64,000 nucleotides of DNA from Dicaeum eximium (GCA_013396995.1 VWZP01009167.1:587693-651692), one strand, 5' to 3'. Shown: positions 22,501 through 33,500, counted from the first letter of the stretch. Numbers and translations: made by a program. Notes: a model not told the origin generated them from the sequence alone.

Positions 22501-25200
22501 ATATTTTGGGAATTACGTGTTTCTTCTGAAAAGCCTTAAAGAGATTTAATAAAATGAGACAAGCTAATAATATAGGGAATGAATAGCAACACTGGATGCT
22601 GCATCTTGATTTAATCAGATGCTTTTCCTCAGGGGGACAAGCAAGAACTATGGCTAAAGCCTCCCTTCCTTCCCTACCCAGCTGCTCCCTTCTTCCTCTG
22701 GCCATTCACTCCTTCTCCCAGCCCGGGGGAGCAGCCAGGGCAGGATTTGGGGTCCCACAAGTCCCTGCTGTTCACCAGCAGCTGCTGGGAAATGCACAGC
22801 CCACGCTGGTTCTTCGGGGCAGGGTAAGGAGCTGGACACCAGCTTGCTGTCCAGCCCCCAGGGACAGGGCCCTGTCCAAAGAACAGTCCTGGGGGAGAAA
22901 AGCAGGAATTGGGGAGCCAGGAGAGCTGGGCTTGGTTCCATGTGCGTGGTTGCTCCAGAGCCCAGGAATGCTGTGTGCTGCTGCAGTGGGGATGAGCCCT
23001 TGGTAGGATGTGAAGCATCTTGACAGGATGAGAAGGGGCTCGTGTGGGATGTGCCCCTCTCCGCGGCCTGGGACAGCTGCAGGCTCTGCATGTGCCAGCT
23101 GGGATGGCACAAGTGGCTCTTCCAGTCCTGTGCAGCGCTCAGACCCGCAGGACCCGGCTGTGAACCGAGGCCAGCCCTGCCCCGGGGGGATGATCCTTCC
23201 CAGCTCCGCAGCACAGTCAGAAACCGAACTCATGTTCTGATGTAATTGTCCTTTTCCGAGTATCCCCGCTCGCCTGTCCCTGTGCTGGGCACCCCAGCGC
23301 CGCTCCTGCTTCCTGGAACATTTTGCTTCCCACATTTTTGCCGTGGTGCTGTTGCTGTGAGCTCTGTGCTGCTGCTGCACAGTTCGTCCAAGCCGGGCCC
23401 TGGGGAGCCGCGTGTTCTGTCGCCGGGATGTTTGTGACTTTCACGGAATTTCCTTTCCTCAGCCGCTTGCTGGCGGACACAGGGTGGGTTTTGCTGTTTG
23501 ACAGGTGGCTGGTAAACCGAGGAGGGTGAAAATAGGGAGGGAAATAGCAAGAAAACAAGGATTGATCTGTGCTGAAGGTGATTCCATTAAAGGTGTCACT
23601 GGGGTTCGTGCAGAGCATCCTGCCTGTGCCTCTGGCTGTGCTGAGCTGCTGCATGAAAGAGATTCTGTCCTCCAAAACCAGGCAAGGAGCAAAACATCCC
23701 AGAAATAGCAGGGACAAACTCTGGCAGCTGTGGGGGAAATGCCCTTTTACCAGCCTCTGCTGAAGCCTTGGGCTATTTGCAGTCGGGTCAGAAATAGGTG
23801 GTGATTTGTAAAAGAGTCAGAACTGTGGGAAGGCTTTGCCTTGCAGCGAGGTGGATCCTTTATCATCAATCACTGGCAGCGGCTCCCAGCAAATGTGCTT
23901 TGCTCTCACATTAGATGAGTTTCTGATGAGCCTGGGAGGACTCAGCTAATGCTGTGTAATGCTCCCTGCTCGGGCTCTGCGTGACTCCACGAGGAGCTGG
24001 GCTCTGGGATGGCACAGGCAGTGCCCACATCCTCTTCTCTGGGAGCTCCCACCACCAGCTCTCCTCCAGCCACCCCAGGTTCCTGACATCCTGTCCTTGC
24101 TGTCAGGGGGTCCCTGGCTCTGCTCCCACCCCACCGAGCCCACAGGATCCCAGTGCACATCTGTCTCCTGGCATGCTGTGCCCAAAGAACTGTTTAGAAG
24201 GAGCAAATGGATTTTTTTTTCCCTGTCAGCCAGGAGCAGGTTTCAAGCAGGCTATTTTTACCTGTTCCTGACTCTATTAATAGTTATACGGCCAACAATA
24301 AATGCTGATCGAGATATTCGATTTGTCTGTCCTCCAGAGGTTGCCACTTCCCATTCCCCCTGTTGTTTTCCATCAACAGCCTCAATTAAACGATCTTTCT
24401 GTTATTTGGGGTGATACATTTGGGCTTTGTGTTGGGCTATTAAACTTGTGCGCTGTCTCGCACACAGATGAATAAACACAGGAAACTGTCCCACTTTCTC
24501 TCCTCCAAGTGTCCTTGTGCCTCCGGGCAGGATGTTTCCCTGCAGGCAGGGACGGGGCTGTGCAGGGCTCTGCTCCCTTCCAGACAACCACAGACAACCA
24601 CAATCCTTCCATCAGCCTTCCGAGAGGGTTTAAATTAATACCCAAGGGTGACACCGCACTCAGGGGAGATGAGAAGCTCAGCACCATCCATTTCCCAAGT
24701 GGTGCTGATGAAAGGCACCACTCTGCCCCAGTCTGTGTGTTCTGGCTGTCCCTGAGGTCCCTCTCCATGTCATAGGTGAGGCTTCTGCTGCCCTGAACCT
24801 TATTAAAGCATCACCTTTTGCTAAGTTTTTTTTTGTTAGTGGGGGTTTTTTGGTTTTGAAGATTTTTTTTTTTAATTTTATTTTTATCATAGAGCAGGCT
24901 GGGTTGAAAGAGTCCTTAAAGCTCATCTTGTCCCAACCCCTGCCATGGGCAGGGACACCTTCTGCTAAACAAGATTGCTCCAAGTCCCGTCCTACCTGGC
25001 CTTGGACACTTCCAGTGATGGGTGCAGCTACTCTGGACAACCTATTCCAGAGCCTCACCACCCTCAGAAGGAAGAATTTCTTCCGAATATCCCATCTAAT
25101 TCTGCCATCTGTTAGCATGAAGCCATTCCCCCTTGTCCTGTCACTGCAGCCCTTGTCCTTGTCTCCAGCTCTCTTGGAGCTCCTTTAGGCACTCGAAGGG
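16573..25200. other. PEMT 3'UTR and PEMT-RASD1 spacer
   Basis: No gene was recognised. The PEMT 3'UTR must start at 16573, but its end is unclear: the first canonical AATAAA I see is 18937-18942, with an ATTAAA near 18618, both rather far from the stop. An AT-rich block at 18590-18960 carries an RFX X-box-like motif at 18844-18858. A minus-strand CR1 begins at about 24888. CpG density rises around 23040-23460. Confidence 0.6.
18937..18942 (+). other. PEMT: Candidate distal PEMT poly(A) signal
   Basis: AATAAA is followed by a T/G-rich stretch (CTTGCATTTGTTGATAAG). It is the first canonical hexamer found downstream of the PEMT stop but is about 2.4 kb away, so a nearer non-canonical signal is quite possible. 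Confidence 0.25.
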
Positions 25201-25240
25201 GCTCTAAGGTCTCCCTGGAGCCTTCCGCTCCCCAGGCTGG
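24888..25240 (-). mobile_element. CR1 LINE fragment, reverse orientation
   Basis: ATAGAGCAGGCTGGGTTGAA, CCAACCCCTGCCATGGGCAG, CCTGGCCTTGGACACTTCCA, AGGAAGAATTTCTTCCGAAT, CCATTCCCCCTTGTCCTGTC and TCTCTTGGAGCTCC follow in the reverse CR1 order. The fragment runs straight into the GC-rich tandem repeat that starts near 25240. Confidence 0.92.
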
Positions 25241-25585
25241 CCGTTCCCAGTTCTCCCAGTGCGGCGTCGCTCCCGTTCCCAGTTCTCCCAGTGCGGCCCC
25301 GCTCCCTTTCCCAGCCCCGCTCCCGTTCCCCGCCCCGCTCCCGCTCCCAGCCCCGCTCCCGTTCCCAGNGTGCGGCCCCGCTCCCTTTCCCAGCCCCGCT
25401 CCCGTTCCCAGCCCCGCTCCCGGTCCCGGCCCCGCGCGCGCCGCCGCCGGCCGGACTCTCGCCTGACTCCTAGCGGGGAGAAGCGGCGCTGCAGCGGCAC
25501 CGCTCGGAGCCCCGGCACCGGCACCGGGACAGGAACCGGGACCGGGACAGGAACCGGGACCACAGTCAGGGTCGAGGTCAGGGCC
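25240..25585. repeat. GC-rich minisatellite upstream of RASD1
   Basis: Short tandem units built on CCCCGCTCCCGTTCCCAG (about 18 bp) fill 25270-25440, with a single unresolved base at 25369. They are followed by ACCGGGACAGGAACCGGG-type units at 25510-25565. The first unit pair (GTTCCCAGTTCTCCCAGTG) repeats with a period near 33 bp. Such arrays are easily collapsed in assemblies, so the true length may be greater. Confidence 0.85.
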
Positions 25586-25979
25586 AAGGAAAGCTGCTGT
25601 CCTAAAAGCCTCCGTCAAGGTGTCACCGCACAGCCCCCAGCCCGCGCTGCAGCCCCCGGTGGGACCGAGGCTTCTCTCTGCTCCTGGCCCCGCGCACCGC
25701 AGCTCGCACCGAACGGGGTCTTTTCTCCCGTTTATCGGGTATTTGCACGGGGCAAGTGTAAATCGGAGCAAAACCAGGGCAGGGAGTGGCGTGCGACCCT
25801 CTGTATCCCCCACCCCCGGTTCCTACAACTCGGGGTCACCCCACTCCCCGAGCCCCGGGAGCCCCGAGCCGGCTGCGGGGCACCGGGAGCCCACACCGGG
25901 CTGAGAACGAGACAGGTACAAAGCACAGGGACCCCGTGCTGAGATGCAAAGAGATCTGTTTGCAAACAGAACTGTGAAA

Positions 25980-26285
25980 GGGACCGGGAGTGAGAGAGGG
26001 TCTGCGAGCGGGAGTTCGAAGCGCCGGAGCTCCAACCGGGCTGCGAACGGGACCGGGCTGTAAATCCTCGGGAGCGCAAACCGGGATGGGAACGGGATCT
26101 TTCTGTGCACCCCCGAGAGTGCGAACCGGGGTGGGAACGGGACCGGGCTGCGCAGCAGCGGGAGCGCGAACGGGGCTGCGAACGGGACAGGGCTGCCAAG
26201 CACCCGGAGCCCCAACCGGGCTGTGAACGGGACCGGGCAACCGAGCCCCGGGAGTGCGAACGGGGCTGCGGACGGGAGCGGTGAG
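25980..26285. repeat. 45-bp period minisatellite abutting the RASD1 promoter
   Basis: The anchor AACCGGG or AACGGGG recurs at 26034, 26079, 26124, 26169, 26214 and 26259, exactly 45 bp apart each time. A typical unit is GAACCGGGCTGCGAACGGG followed by ACCGGGCTG and a variable spacer ending CGGGAGCGC. More degenerate copies reach back to about 25860. The array ends about 120 bp before the TATA motif of RASD1. Confidence 0.93.
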
Positions 26286-26340
26286 CGCAGCCCGGAGCCC
26301 GGCGGGGAGCGCGGGCCGGGCCGGGCGCGGAGCCGGGCGC

Positions 26341-26347
26341 TGACTCA
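26341..26347 (+). promoter_or_regulatory. RASD1: AP-1-type site (TGACTCA) upstream of RASD1
   Basis: A perfect TGACTCA lies 54 bp upstream of the TATA motif, and a CRE-like TGACGCG half-site lies about 20 bp further down, at 26368. Both are plausible inducible elements for an immediate-early type gene. Use is inferred. Confidence 0.45.
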
Positions 26348-26398
26348 GCCGCCGCCGCCCCGGGCCGTGACGCGCCGAGGGGCGGTCGCTGCCGGCTC

Positions 26399-26406
26399 CA
26401 TATAAC
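26399..26406 (+). promoter_or_regulatory. RASD1: TATA box of RASD1
   Basis: CATATAAC sits in an otherwise very GC-rich stretch, 137 bp before the RASD1 ATG. Transcription would start at about 26430, giving a 5'UTR of roughly 110 bases. Confidence 0.7.
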
Positions 26407-26537
26407 GCGGCGGCCGCCGTGCAGAGCTCACACCGACCCTTCCTGAGAGAGAAGAGGGGCTGAGCAGCCGGGCAGGCAGCGCCTTCCTCCTTCTCCTCAT
26501 CTCCTTCTCGGCGCAAGCTGCGCTTTCGCCGGCGTCA

Positions 26538-26823
26538 ATGAAACTGGCAGCGATGATCAAGAAGATGTGTCCCAGCGAGGCCGAGCTGAGCATCCCCGCC
26601 AAGAACTGCTACCGCATGGTCATCCTGGGCTCCTCCAAGGTGGGCAAGACGGCCATCGTCTCGCGCTTCCTCACCGGCCGCTTCGAGGAGCAATACACGC
26701 CCACCATTGAGGACTTCCACCGCAAGTTCTACAGCATCCGTGGCGAGGTGTACCAGCTCGACATCCTGGACACGTCGGGCAACCACCCCTTCCCAGCCAT
26801 GCGCCGCCTCTCCATCCTCACAG
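26538..26823 (+). CDS. RASD1: RASD1 exon 1 coding part
   Basis: It encodes residues 1-95 and the first base of Gly96 (ATCCTCACAG before GTACTTG). It carries the P-loop, the effector region and DTSG. Reading through the donor meets a stop at 26837, so intron retention would give a 99-residue truncated product. Confidence 0.97.
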
Positions 26824-27595
26824 GTACTTGTCACTAGGTCCCTCTGCCACATTCCTGCTCAGTTTGGGGATGTTTTTGCGGTCCTGGGAGGAGGGAGGTA
26901 CGGTTTTGTGTGTTCAAGTGGTTGGGCAGCTCTTCTTGGTGCCGCCTGGTCCTTCCTTCTCCAAGCCTGTATTTGGCTTAGGAGTGGGTCTCTCTGTGTC
27001 CCCATCCCTGCAATCATCTCACTTTGTTCCCTCTTTGTCCCCAGGAGATGTTTTCATCCTCGTGTTCAGTCTGGACAACCGAGACTCCTTTGAGGAGGTG
27101 CAGCGCCTGAAGCAGCAAATCCTGGAGACCAAGTCGTGCCTGAAGAACAAAACCAAGGAGAACATAGAGGTGCCCCTGGTCATCTGCGGCAACAAGGGCG
27201 ACCGGGACTTTTACCGGGAGGTGCAGCCCCGGGAGATCGAGCAGCTGGTGGGAGGGGACCCCAAAAAATGTGCCTACTTCGAGATCTCAGCCAAGAGGAA
27301 CAGCAGCCTGGACCAAATGTTCCAGGCGCTCTTCGCCATGGCCAAGCTGCCCAGCGAGATGAGCCCCGACCTGCACCGCAAGGTCTCGGTCCAGTACTGC
27401 GACATCCTGCACAAGAAGGCGCTGAAAGGCAAAAAACTGCTGAAGGACGGGGGCCGGGGCGGCACAGAGGAGGCGTACGGCATCGTGGCCCCCTTCGCCC
27501 GGCGGCCCAGCGTGCACAGCGACCTCATGTACATCCGCGAGAAAGCCATCGGCGGCGGGCACGGCAAGGAGAAGGATCGCTGCGTGATCAGCTAG
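26538..27595 (+). CDS. RASD1: Dexamethasone-induced Ras-related protein 1 (complete, two exons)
   Basis: A small Ras-family GTPase at membranes, known as a steroid-inducible modulator of Gi/o, adenylyl cyclase and nNOS signalling. Exons 26538-26823 and 27045-27595 splice to 278 residues; mammalian RASD1 has about 280. Visible motifs are the P-loop GSSKVGKT at 31-38, effector loop YTPTIEDFHRK at 53-63, DTSG at 78-81 (with Asn-His where Ras has Gln-Glu, as in this subfamily), NKGD at 145-148, EISAK at 175-179 and a C-terminal CVIS farnesylation box. Cys11, the residue reported S-nitrosylated in mammals, is present. RASD2 is unlikely, because the N-terminus MKLAAMIKKMCPS and length fit RASD1. 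The start ATG has T at -3, a weak context, but the N-terminus is conserved. It lies downstream of PEMT and tail-to-tail with MED9. Confidence 0.98.
27045..27595 (+). CDS. RASD1: RASD1 exon 2 coding part
   Basis: It starts after GTCCCCAG and completes Gly96. It encodes DVFILVFSLD, NKGD, EISAK, the basic hinge KKALKGKKLLKDGG, the APFARRPSVHSDLMYI block and CVIS, with TAG at 27593-27595. The intron before it is only 221 bp. Confidence 0.97.
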
Positions 27596-28378
27596 GAGCC
27601 CCCGCTCGCCACGGCGAAGAAGGAAGGAAGGAGAGAAGGAAAGGAGGGGGGAAAGATGCTCATTTCCGAATTGACTTTGGGCAGGTGCCCAGCCGAGCAG
27701 AGAGGGCGTCGCCTCTCCCCCAGCCTCCCTCCTCCCGCTTTCATCATCTCCCTCCCTGGGGGTGCGTTTTGGGAGCGAGGGATGCGCAGGGGGAGGCTTT
27801 GGAGGGCAGGAGGGGATGGCACAGGGAACAGCCTCCTCCTCTGGGCCAAAAGACAGGGAAAGGGTGAGCTGCTGGGCAGCCAGTGGGAAGATGAGTGTGG
27901 AGGGCACAGACCTCGGTGTTTCTTTCCCTCCCAAACCAGCCAGCCTCAGGCACTGCCCTCAGTGGGAGGGCAGGGGCCTGCCAGTACCTGCCTGGGGCTT
28001 TGGGGTTGGTTCTTGGTTTTGTTTTTGTTCCCAACTTGAGAAGCTGTGCACAGTCTCTGCCTGTGTGTTGTGCGTTCATCTGTGTCTGCAAAATACATGC
28101 AGAAGACACTCCTAAGCTGTTGCAAAGACATTGCAGAGTTACAGCCCCAATGGACCAAAAAACTGATTCTTGTTTACATTTGTCTTGTTTGATTTGCAAG
28201 ATTTGGGGAGGGTGGGGGGAGCGGGAAGGGTTTTACAAAATAAAATAATAGGCACTTTACGTAGGTATTGTTTGTCATTGACATGAACAAAAAAAAAATC
28301 TTCAAGTGTTTCTACCGTGGGTGAAACTTGATGTTTTATTTTTTCTACAAATGAATAAAATCTTTTAAAAAATTACAC
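27596..28378 (+). other. RASD1: RASD1 3'UTR
   Basis: The non-coding stretch follows the stop and runs to a poly(A) site inferred just after 28378. A first possible signal, AATAAA at 28239-28244, and a second, AATAAA at 28354-28359, are visible; the second is followed by a GT-rich stretch (CCTGTGGGTTTGCC). Two alternative 3' ends are possible. Confidence 0.75.
28354..28359 (+). other. RASD1: RASD1 poly(A) signal
   Basis: AATAAA, with a GT-rich downstream element within 30 bp. Confidence 0.75.
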
Positions 28379-28379
28379 C

Positions 28380-29785
28380 TGTGGGTTTGCCTTTGCTTCC
28401 TTGCCCTATCCCATATCAAAGCCTGCTATGGAAAAGTCCTGAGCTCTGAGGTGGCAAAACCAGCCTCTCACTCAGGCCCTGCATTGCCCCATTTTCTGCA
28501 AAGACTCCCAGTGCAAAGGTTCCCGCCTCTGCAAGCCGCCGGGGTTTTGCCACACGGGGTAACGAGAGGCCAGGCAGGGAGTTGCTCCCTCCAAAAGGTC
28601 ACTGAGCCAGCACTCTTTCCTCACTCCCCTACGCCAGTGACGGTGCTGCCAGCCCCACACACGACACGGCAGTGGCATGTCACCGCCCGCAGTCACCCAG
28701 CAAACTGACATCAGCTCGTCAGAAAGAGCTGATTGTGTTTCATGCTCTTTGCCGATTAACTAAGCACGCTTTAATGATGTCAACACAGACTGATTCATTG
28801 GCACCCCAGCTGGGATATTGTTTTTACTCTGCAATATGAGTAAAGGAAGTACTTTGCTCGAAAGGTCACCTTTACATCTGATGGTTTTTAATCTCTTCCC
28901 AATAATAAGTTGCAGTAATCATTGCTAGAAGTGAAAGGGGGAAAGGATCAGTCTTCAAAGAAAGCTTTTTCCAGCTCCAGCTTCCCCTCCATTTTCATTT
29001 GAAACTCATTTTGAAACTCATTTCTTTTTGAAAACTCATTTTCAACCTCCACTTCCTCCTCATGCAGCAGCACAAATCTGTGTTTAGTACATATTAATGG
29101 CAAAAAAAATCATATTGAAACCACAAAACAACAGTGGAAGAGCGAGGCTGCAAAACAAACCATCTCAGTTTCACTTAAAACTTGGATTCAAGTTGACAGA
29201 GTTAACTTGTTCCTGAACTAAGTGCCAGACATTTCTTTGGCAACAAGTTGTTTCTTCCAGCTCTGCCTATGCCTGATTTCACAGGAACAGCAACTGGCAA
29301 AAGAATGGAAAACATCGTCCAGGCATGAAACACAGGAATTTATTGAGCCGGGACAGGCAATGGCTGTGGAAAGGCAATTTCAGTAATAAAAAAATGTGTA
29401 CATTGTGCTTTGTTTATCTCGGTGTTCTGCTTTACTCAGAGTTTACACACTGGCACCTTCCCAAAGAAAGTACTAGTACAGTATCTCAGTGGGGACAAGT
29501 AAATCTCTGAGCTACAGGTGAGTTGCAACCATCCCACTGAGCAGAATTACCTGTTCCAGCTGCTCAAATATTTGTGGTTGCAGGCAACCCCTGGATGTGG
29601 AACTTAACTGTCCTGTTGAGCCTGAGTTTAGTATGGAATAACCAAAAGCTTTTATCATTTATGCTTTGATTCTTGCCCTTCCTCTGTTTTAAGAGGAAAA
29701 GACATTGGAGCTGGGCCCAGGATCCCATGTGCTGCCAACATCCTGCCCCTGCTCTGCCCACCCAGTGAACACACAAGAGGGGCAG
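28380..29785. other. RASD1-MED9 convergent spacer
   Basis: About 1.4 kb lies between the inferred 3' ends of the two convergent genes. No gene was seen. The 28700-28935 part is AT-rich and looks like a candidate regulatory element (see findings). Confidence 0.6.
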
Positions 29786-30344
29786 TTTGGAATTTATAAA
29801 TCTTTATTTGACTCATCTCAGACACAACCACCAGTTGTTTAAAAAGAGAAATACAGAAGTAACTGAAAGCAATCATTCCTCTTCCAACACACAGGGAATG
29901 GAAAGTGTTCCAGAGATTCTTTCCAGGAGCAGGGCCAAACAGTTCATGCTTCCCTCTTTTGTTCCCTTTTGATGTTTGGCCTTTTTTAAGTAAAAGAAAA
30001 ATGGCAGAAATGCCTCCTTTTTCACCAGCAGGTACTTTGACCCTTAGTGAGGAGAAAGCATAATGTCTCCTGCTTGTCTGAACGTAAAAAAGAAGAACCC
30101 CACCCTGAGAGAAAACAGGAGATGGGATATGTAAGTGCACAGCCCTGCAGCTGATCAAGAGAACGTGCCACTGCCATTGTCCCAGGAGAGCACACGGTGT
30201 CCTGGCTCAGTGTCACACCCCCACGGTCCACACAGGCCACAGCTCTGTAACCACAAAACCTAAAGAAAGAAATGTCAACTTCTGCCACCCTGTTCAGCCG
30301 GGACAGGAGGTATCTGAGACCCAGAGAGTGGAGCTGTGTCTTTC
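29785..30344 (-). other. MED9: MED9 3'UTR
   Basis: Non-coding stretch between the MED9 stop and the inferred cleavage site. No repeat or conserved motif was recognised. Confidence 0.65.
29803..29808 (-). other. MED9: MED9 poly(A) signal
   Basis: TTTATT on plus is AATAAA on minus, about 540 bp after the MED9 stop. On minus it is followed by CTTGTGTGTTCACTGGGTGG, a good GT-rich downstream element. This puts the 3' end near 29785. Confidence 0.75.
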
Positions 30345-30561
30345 CTACTCCTTGGGGATTTCAAACATGCAGAGGCTCTTGTACTTCTGCAGCAGCTCGT
30401 TTTTGGTCCGGACCTGCTCCCGCAGGTTCTGCAGCTGCTGCTGCTGCTGCTCTGGGCTCACCCCAATGCCAGGCATGGAGCTGATCAGCTTCCTCATCTC
30501 CTGGAACTTGTTCTTGAGCTCATTCAGTACCTGGTGAACATCCTGGCTGTCCTTGTCCATG
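30345..30561 (-). CDS. MED9: MED9 exon 2 coding part
   Basis: Preceded on minus by CCTCTGCAG. It begins with C (completing Cys) then MDKDSQDVHQ, and ends FEIPKE then TAG (30345-30347). It is 217 bp and includes the CAG-coded Gln run at 30432-30450. Confidence 0.97.
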
Positions 30562-33500
30562 CTGCAGAGGAGAGAAAATCGAGACACTGTGAATTCTCCT
30601 GTTGAAAACACTGTAATTTCCAATACAACCAGGGTTTAAACTGGAACTCACTGGGAAAATTGCTCTTGGTATCTAGCTGCACACACCTGATTCACCTATC
30701 CCAATAAAATGACACAGCTGGATACAGACTGGGTAGCTTAGGGGCAAACTGGTTTCCTGCAAATTTCCAGCAGACAATCCAGTCACCTCAGGATGCATTA
30801 ATCAGGTTAGGAGCTGCTCTGCAGCTTTCAAACATCACCCCAGAGCAGACTAAATTCTCCCTCTGAACTCCTGTATCTCTCTTTGGGGAAGGTAAGATTT
30901 CCTATGTTGTTCCTGTGTTGTGTGTAGTCACCTGGAAAAAAAGATCTCAGTCTCACCCGTGACCTGTTGCTGCTGTAATACAAAGAAATCAATGCAGTCA
31001 AACAGCTTGACAGCAGAAAACACAAACTGTTCCCCAAAGTGTCAGAGAGTGTCCAAAGGCAGAGAAAATGGTACTGGGAAGCTTTAAAAGGAGTCTCTGG
31101 GGATTTATACTTAATAAAAGAGAAGCGGTGGGGTTTTTTTGGGTTGGTTTGGGGTGTTTTTTTAAAGAGCAGCAGAATTGGCTCTGCAGCCAGCTCTGTG
31201 CTTTTCAAGGCTCAGTGTTGTCTGAGGCAGCGTCTGCCCTTGAACCCTCATTAGTATCTGACTCAGCTTTGTTAGCACCAGCAAGAAGTTTTACTGATTC
31301 CAGGCAGAAGCAAGTCCCCGCTTCAAGGCTGCCTGTTAATAGGGAGAGCAGGATTCTAATGGTCTTTGAAAAACTGGGAGCCTGTTCAATAGCCAGACCT
31401 AAAAATAAATCTGCTTGGCATGATCAGGGCAGAGAGGTGCTCGATTATAACTTTGGGGAATCGTGACATGGCTGAGAGCAAAACTTTTAAGCAGATGGCC
31501 GCTGCTTGTTTCAAAAGCCTGTTGGAACAAAATATTCATTATTCCCTTCTAAATAAAACTGCAGCTGGTACTATAATGTCTCCCCATTATGCAGGCACTC
31601 AGGGCCAGGTTGGCAGTGGAAAAATACAGAAACACACGCACAACCAACCCCATGGCACATCTGGGGAAGGGTGGGGTGACACTGCCTTTCATCCACCACA
31701 GTTGCAGGCTGGCTTTGACATGGGTGTCCTCCCCACATCCCATTCCCTTCCCCACTCAAAGAGAACTGACAGCTGCCTGTTGCCTGGTTGATTCAAAGGG
31801 ATAAATATTTCAGGGTTGGTGGGGTCTTTTTTTTCCTGATGGGTAGTTTTCCTGCTGGATCAAGCCACTGAAGCAATTCTCTGTTTGGGGCATGGACAGG
31901 TGGGAGTGAGAAGGTGTGGGAAGAGCCTGCACTAACACAGGATTCACCACAGCATCCAACCACAGCCTGTGCTGATACACTGGGCACAAAACCTGCCTTA
32001 AGGCACAATGCTCTTCACCACACCAGCACAACCCACCACTGACAGAGCCACACACTGGGACCTCAGCAGTGATGCCGTTGACTGTACAAGGCTGAAAATA
32101 TCAGCAGACCCTGTTTAGGAAAACTTTCTCCAGGCCCAAACAACAGGAAACAACACCCGTCCTTGAATGTCAGCAAATTTACGCGCTACATCCTCGCTCC
32201 GGAGCACAGAGTCACCTTGGAAATGTGTCTTCACGGCTGAGTCAGTGCCAGAACAGCAGGGCAGGGCCCCGCCACTCGAGGCAGTGTTAGAGGACAGCCC
32301 GTTTGCCATCTGTCAGGGACAGGAGGCACAGCATCCCACCGCTGGCCCGTGGTGCCACCTTTCTGCCACACTGTTCAGCACCCTCGTGGGCTCCAGCCGC
32401 CTGGCAAACGCCACACGCAGTGCCAAGGGAGGTGGCTGGGCAGCAGGAAGGGGTGGCTCGGTGGGACAGGCACAAGATATCATCTGTGAGTCACTTCAAC
32501 CTGATCAGTGACACATCACAATCTGGGAGGCCTCAGCCCGTGGCTACTGCCCACTTTGGTGACTACACACACACACACCTGGCAGGGGATTTAGCCTCCC
32601 TCTGTGGTCTGCACAGATCAGAGAGAATCGAGGTCAGGGGGCAACTTGATGGCCTACACCTAGCACAATGTGGAAACTCAGTGAAATTACAGGGTTTGTG
32701 TTCTCATGCCCATTCTGGACTGGTGTGTCAAAGGTATTAATTCCCATGGATGGGGTTGCTTGGGCAGAGCCACTGAGGATGAACTTCCCTCACCTTTCAG
32801 ACACACTTCCTCCAAGTGAAACATCAGCAGGACACAAATCAGCTCCCCAATGAGCGCACAGGGAGAGGGCAGGAAGAAAGCAATTCATGCTTCCTATGCC
32901 CCCTGCCTCACCCTGCCCAGGTGAGAGCACAGAGCCTGCCTGGATCGATTTCCATAAGACATCTCCTTTCTGGGAATTCAGATGAGCATCTCTGGAGGGG
33001 TTATCCTGGGCCCCTGAGGACACGTCAGTTCTCAGGACTCTTGTACTAGCACCCTTCACCTGTACAGTGCTTATCTTGAGCTGGGAAGAGAACAGTGTAT
33101 ATCCCACTGAGGAAGCCATCCTCCTTTTTACAACTGCCCAGAAACGGGCTGCATTCCTGATGCACTGTTTGTACTTTCTGAGGCTGTTATCAGCCAAAGA
33201 GTACAGTTCTCTGGAGCAATAACTCAGTGGACACACCGTGCTCCTGCTCTGGGGTTAGTGGTGGGGCAGTGTACCTGAGCCATTGGAGCAGCTGCACTTT
33301 TTCAGGTGACCCTGACACCACCCAGGTACTGGCACAACTCAGAGTGGAGTCGCACTTGGGGCTGCACCAGCTTCCTCCAACACTCTTCCCAGGAACTCCA
33401 GCTGAGAGAAGAAGGCCAAAGGAGATGCTGGGAGGATGGAGAGCATCACTAGAGGGGTGACCCTATTGCCCTGCTACCTCTTCAGGGCATCCTGGGGAAG

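Larger units (their letters stand above)
25240..27650. promoter_or_regulatory. RASD1: CpG-rich island covering the RASD1 promoter and gene
   Basis: CpG dinucleotides are dense from the upstream minisatellites through both coding exons, in contrast to the CpG-poor flanks. This fits a housekeeping-like or developmentally regulated CpG island at a gene start. The island edges are judged by eye. Confidence 0.75.

Noticed and set aside
25836..26516. 226-codon open frame on minus across the RASD1 upstream region
   Set aside because: The frame is kept open by the 45-bp tandem repeat (15 codons per unit) and high GC; no domain, and it faces away from the known gene.
30428..30452. CTG microsatellite
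   Set aside because: It is the coding CAG run for the Gln stretch of MED9 exon 2.
28380..31600. Palindromic glucocorticoid response element downstream of RASD1
   Set aside because: Only half-sites and weak matches were seen (for example GGAACAAAATATTCA near 31524); none reaches ACANNNTGT.
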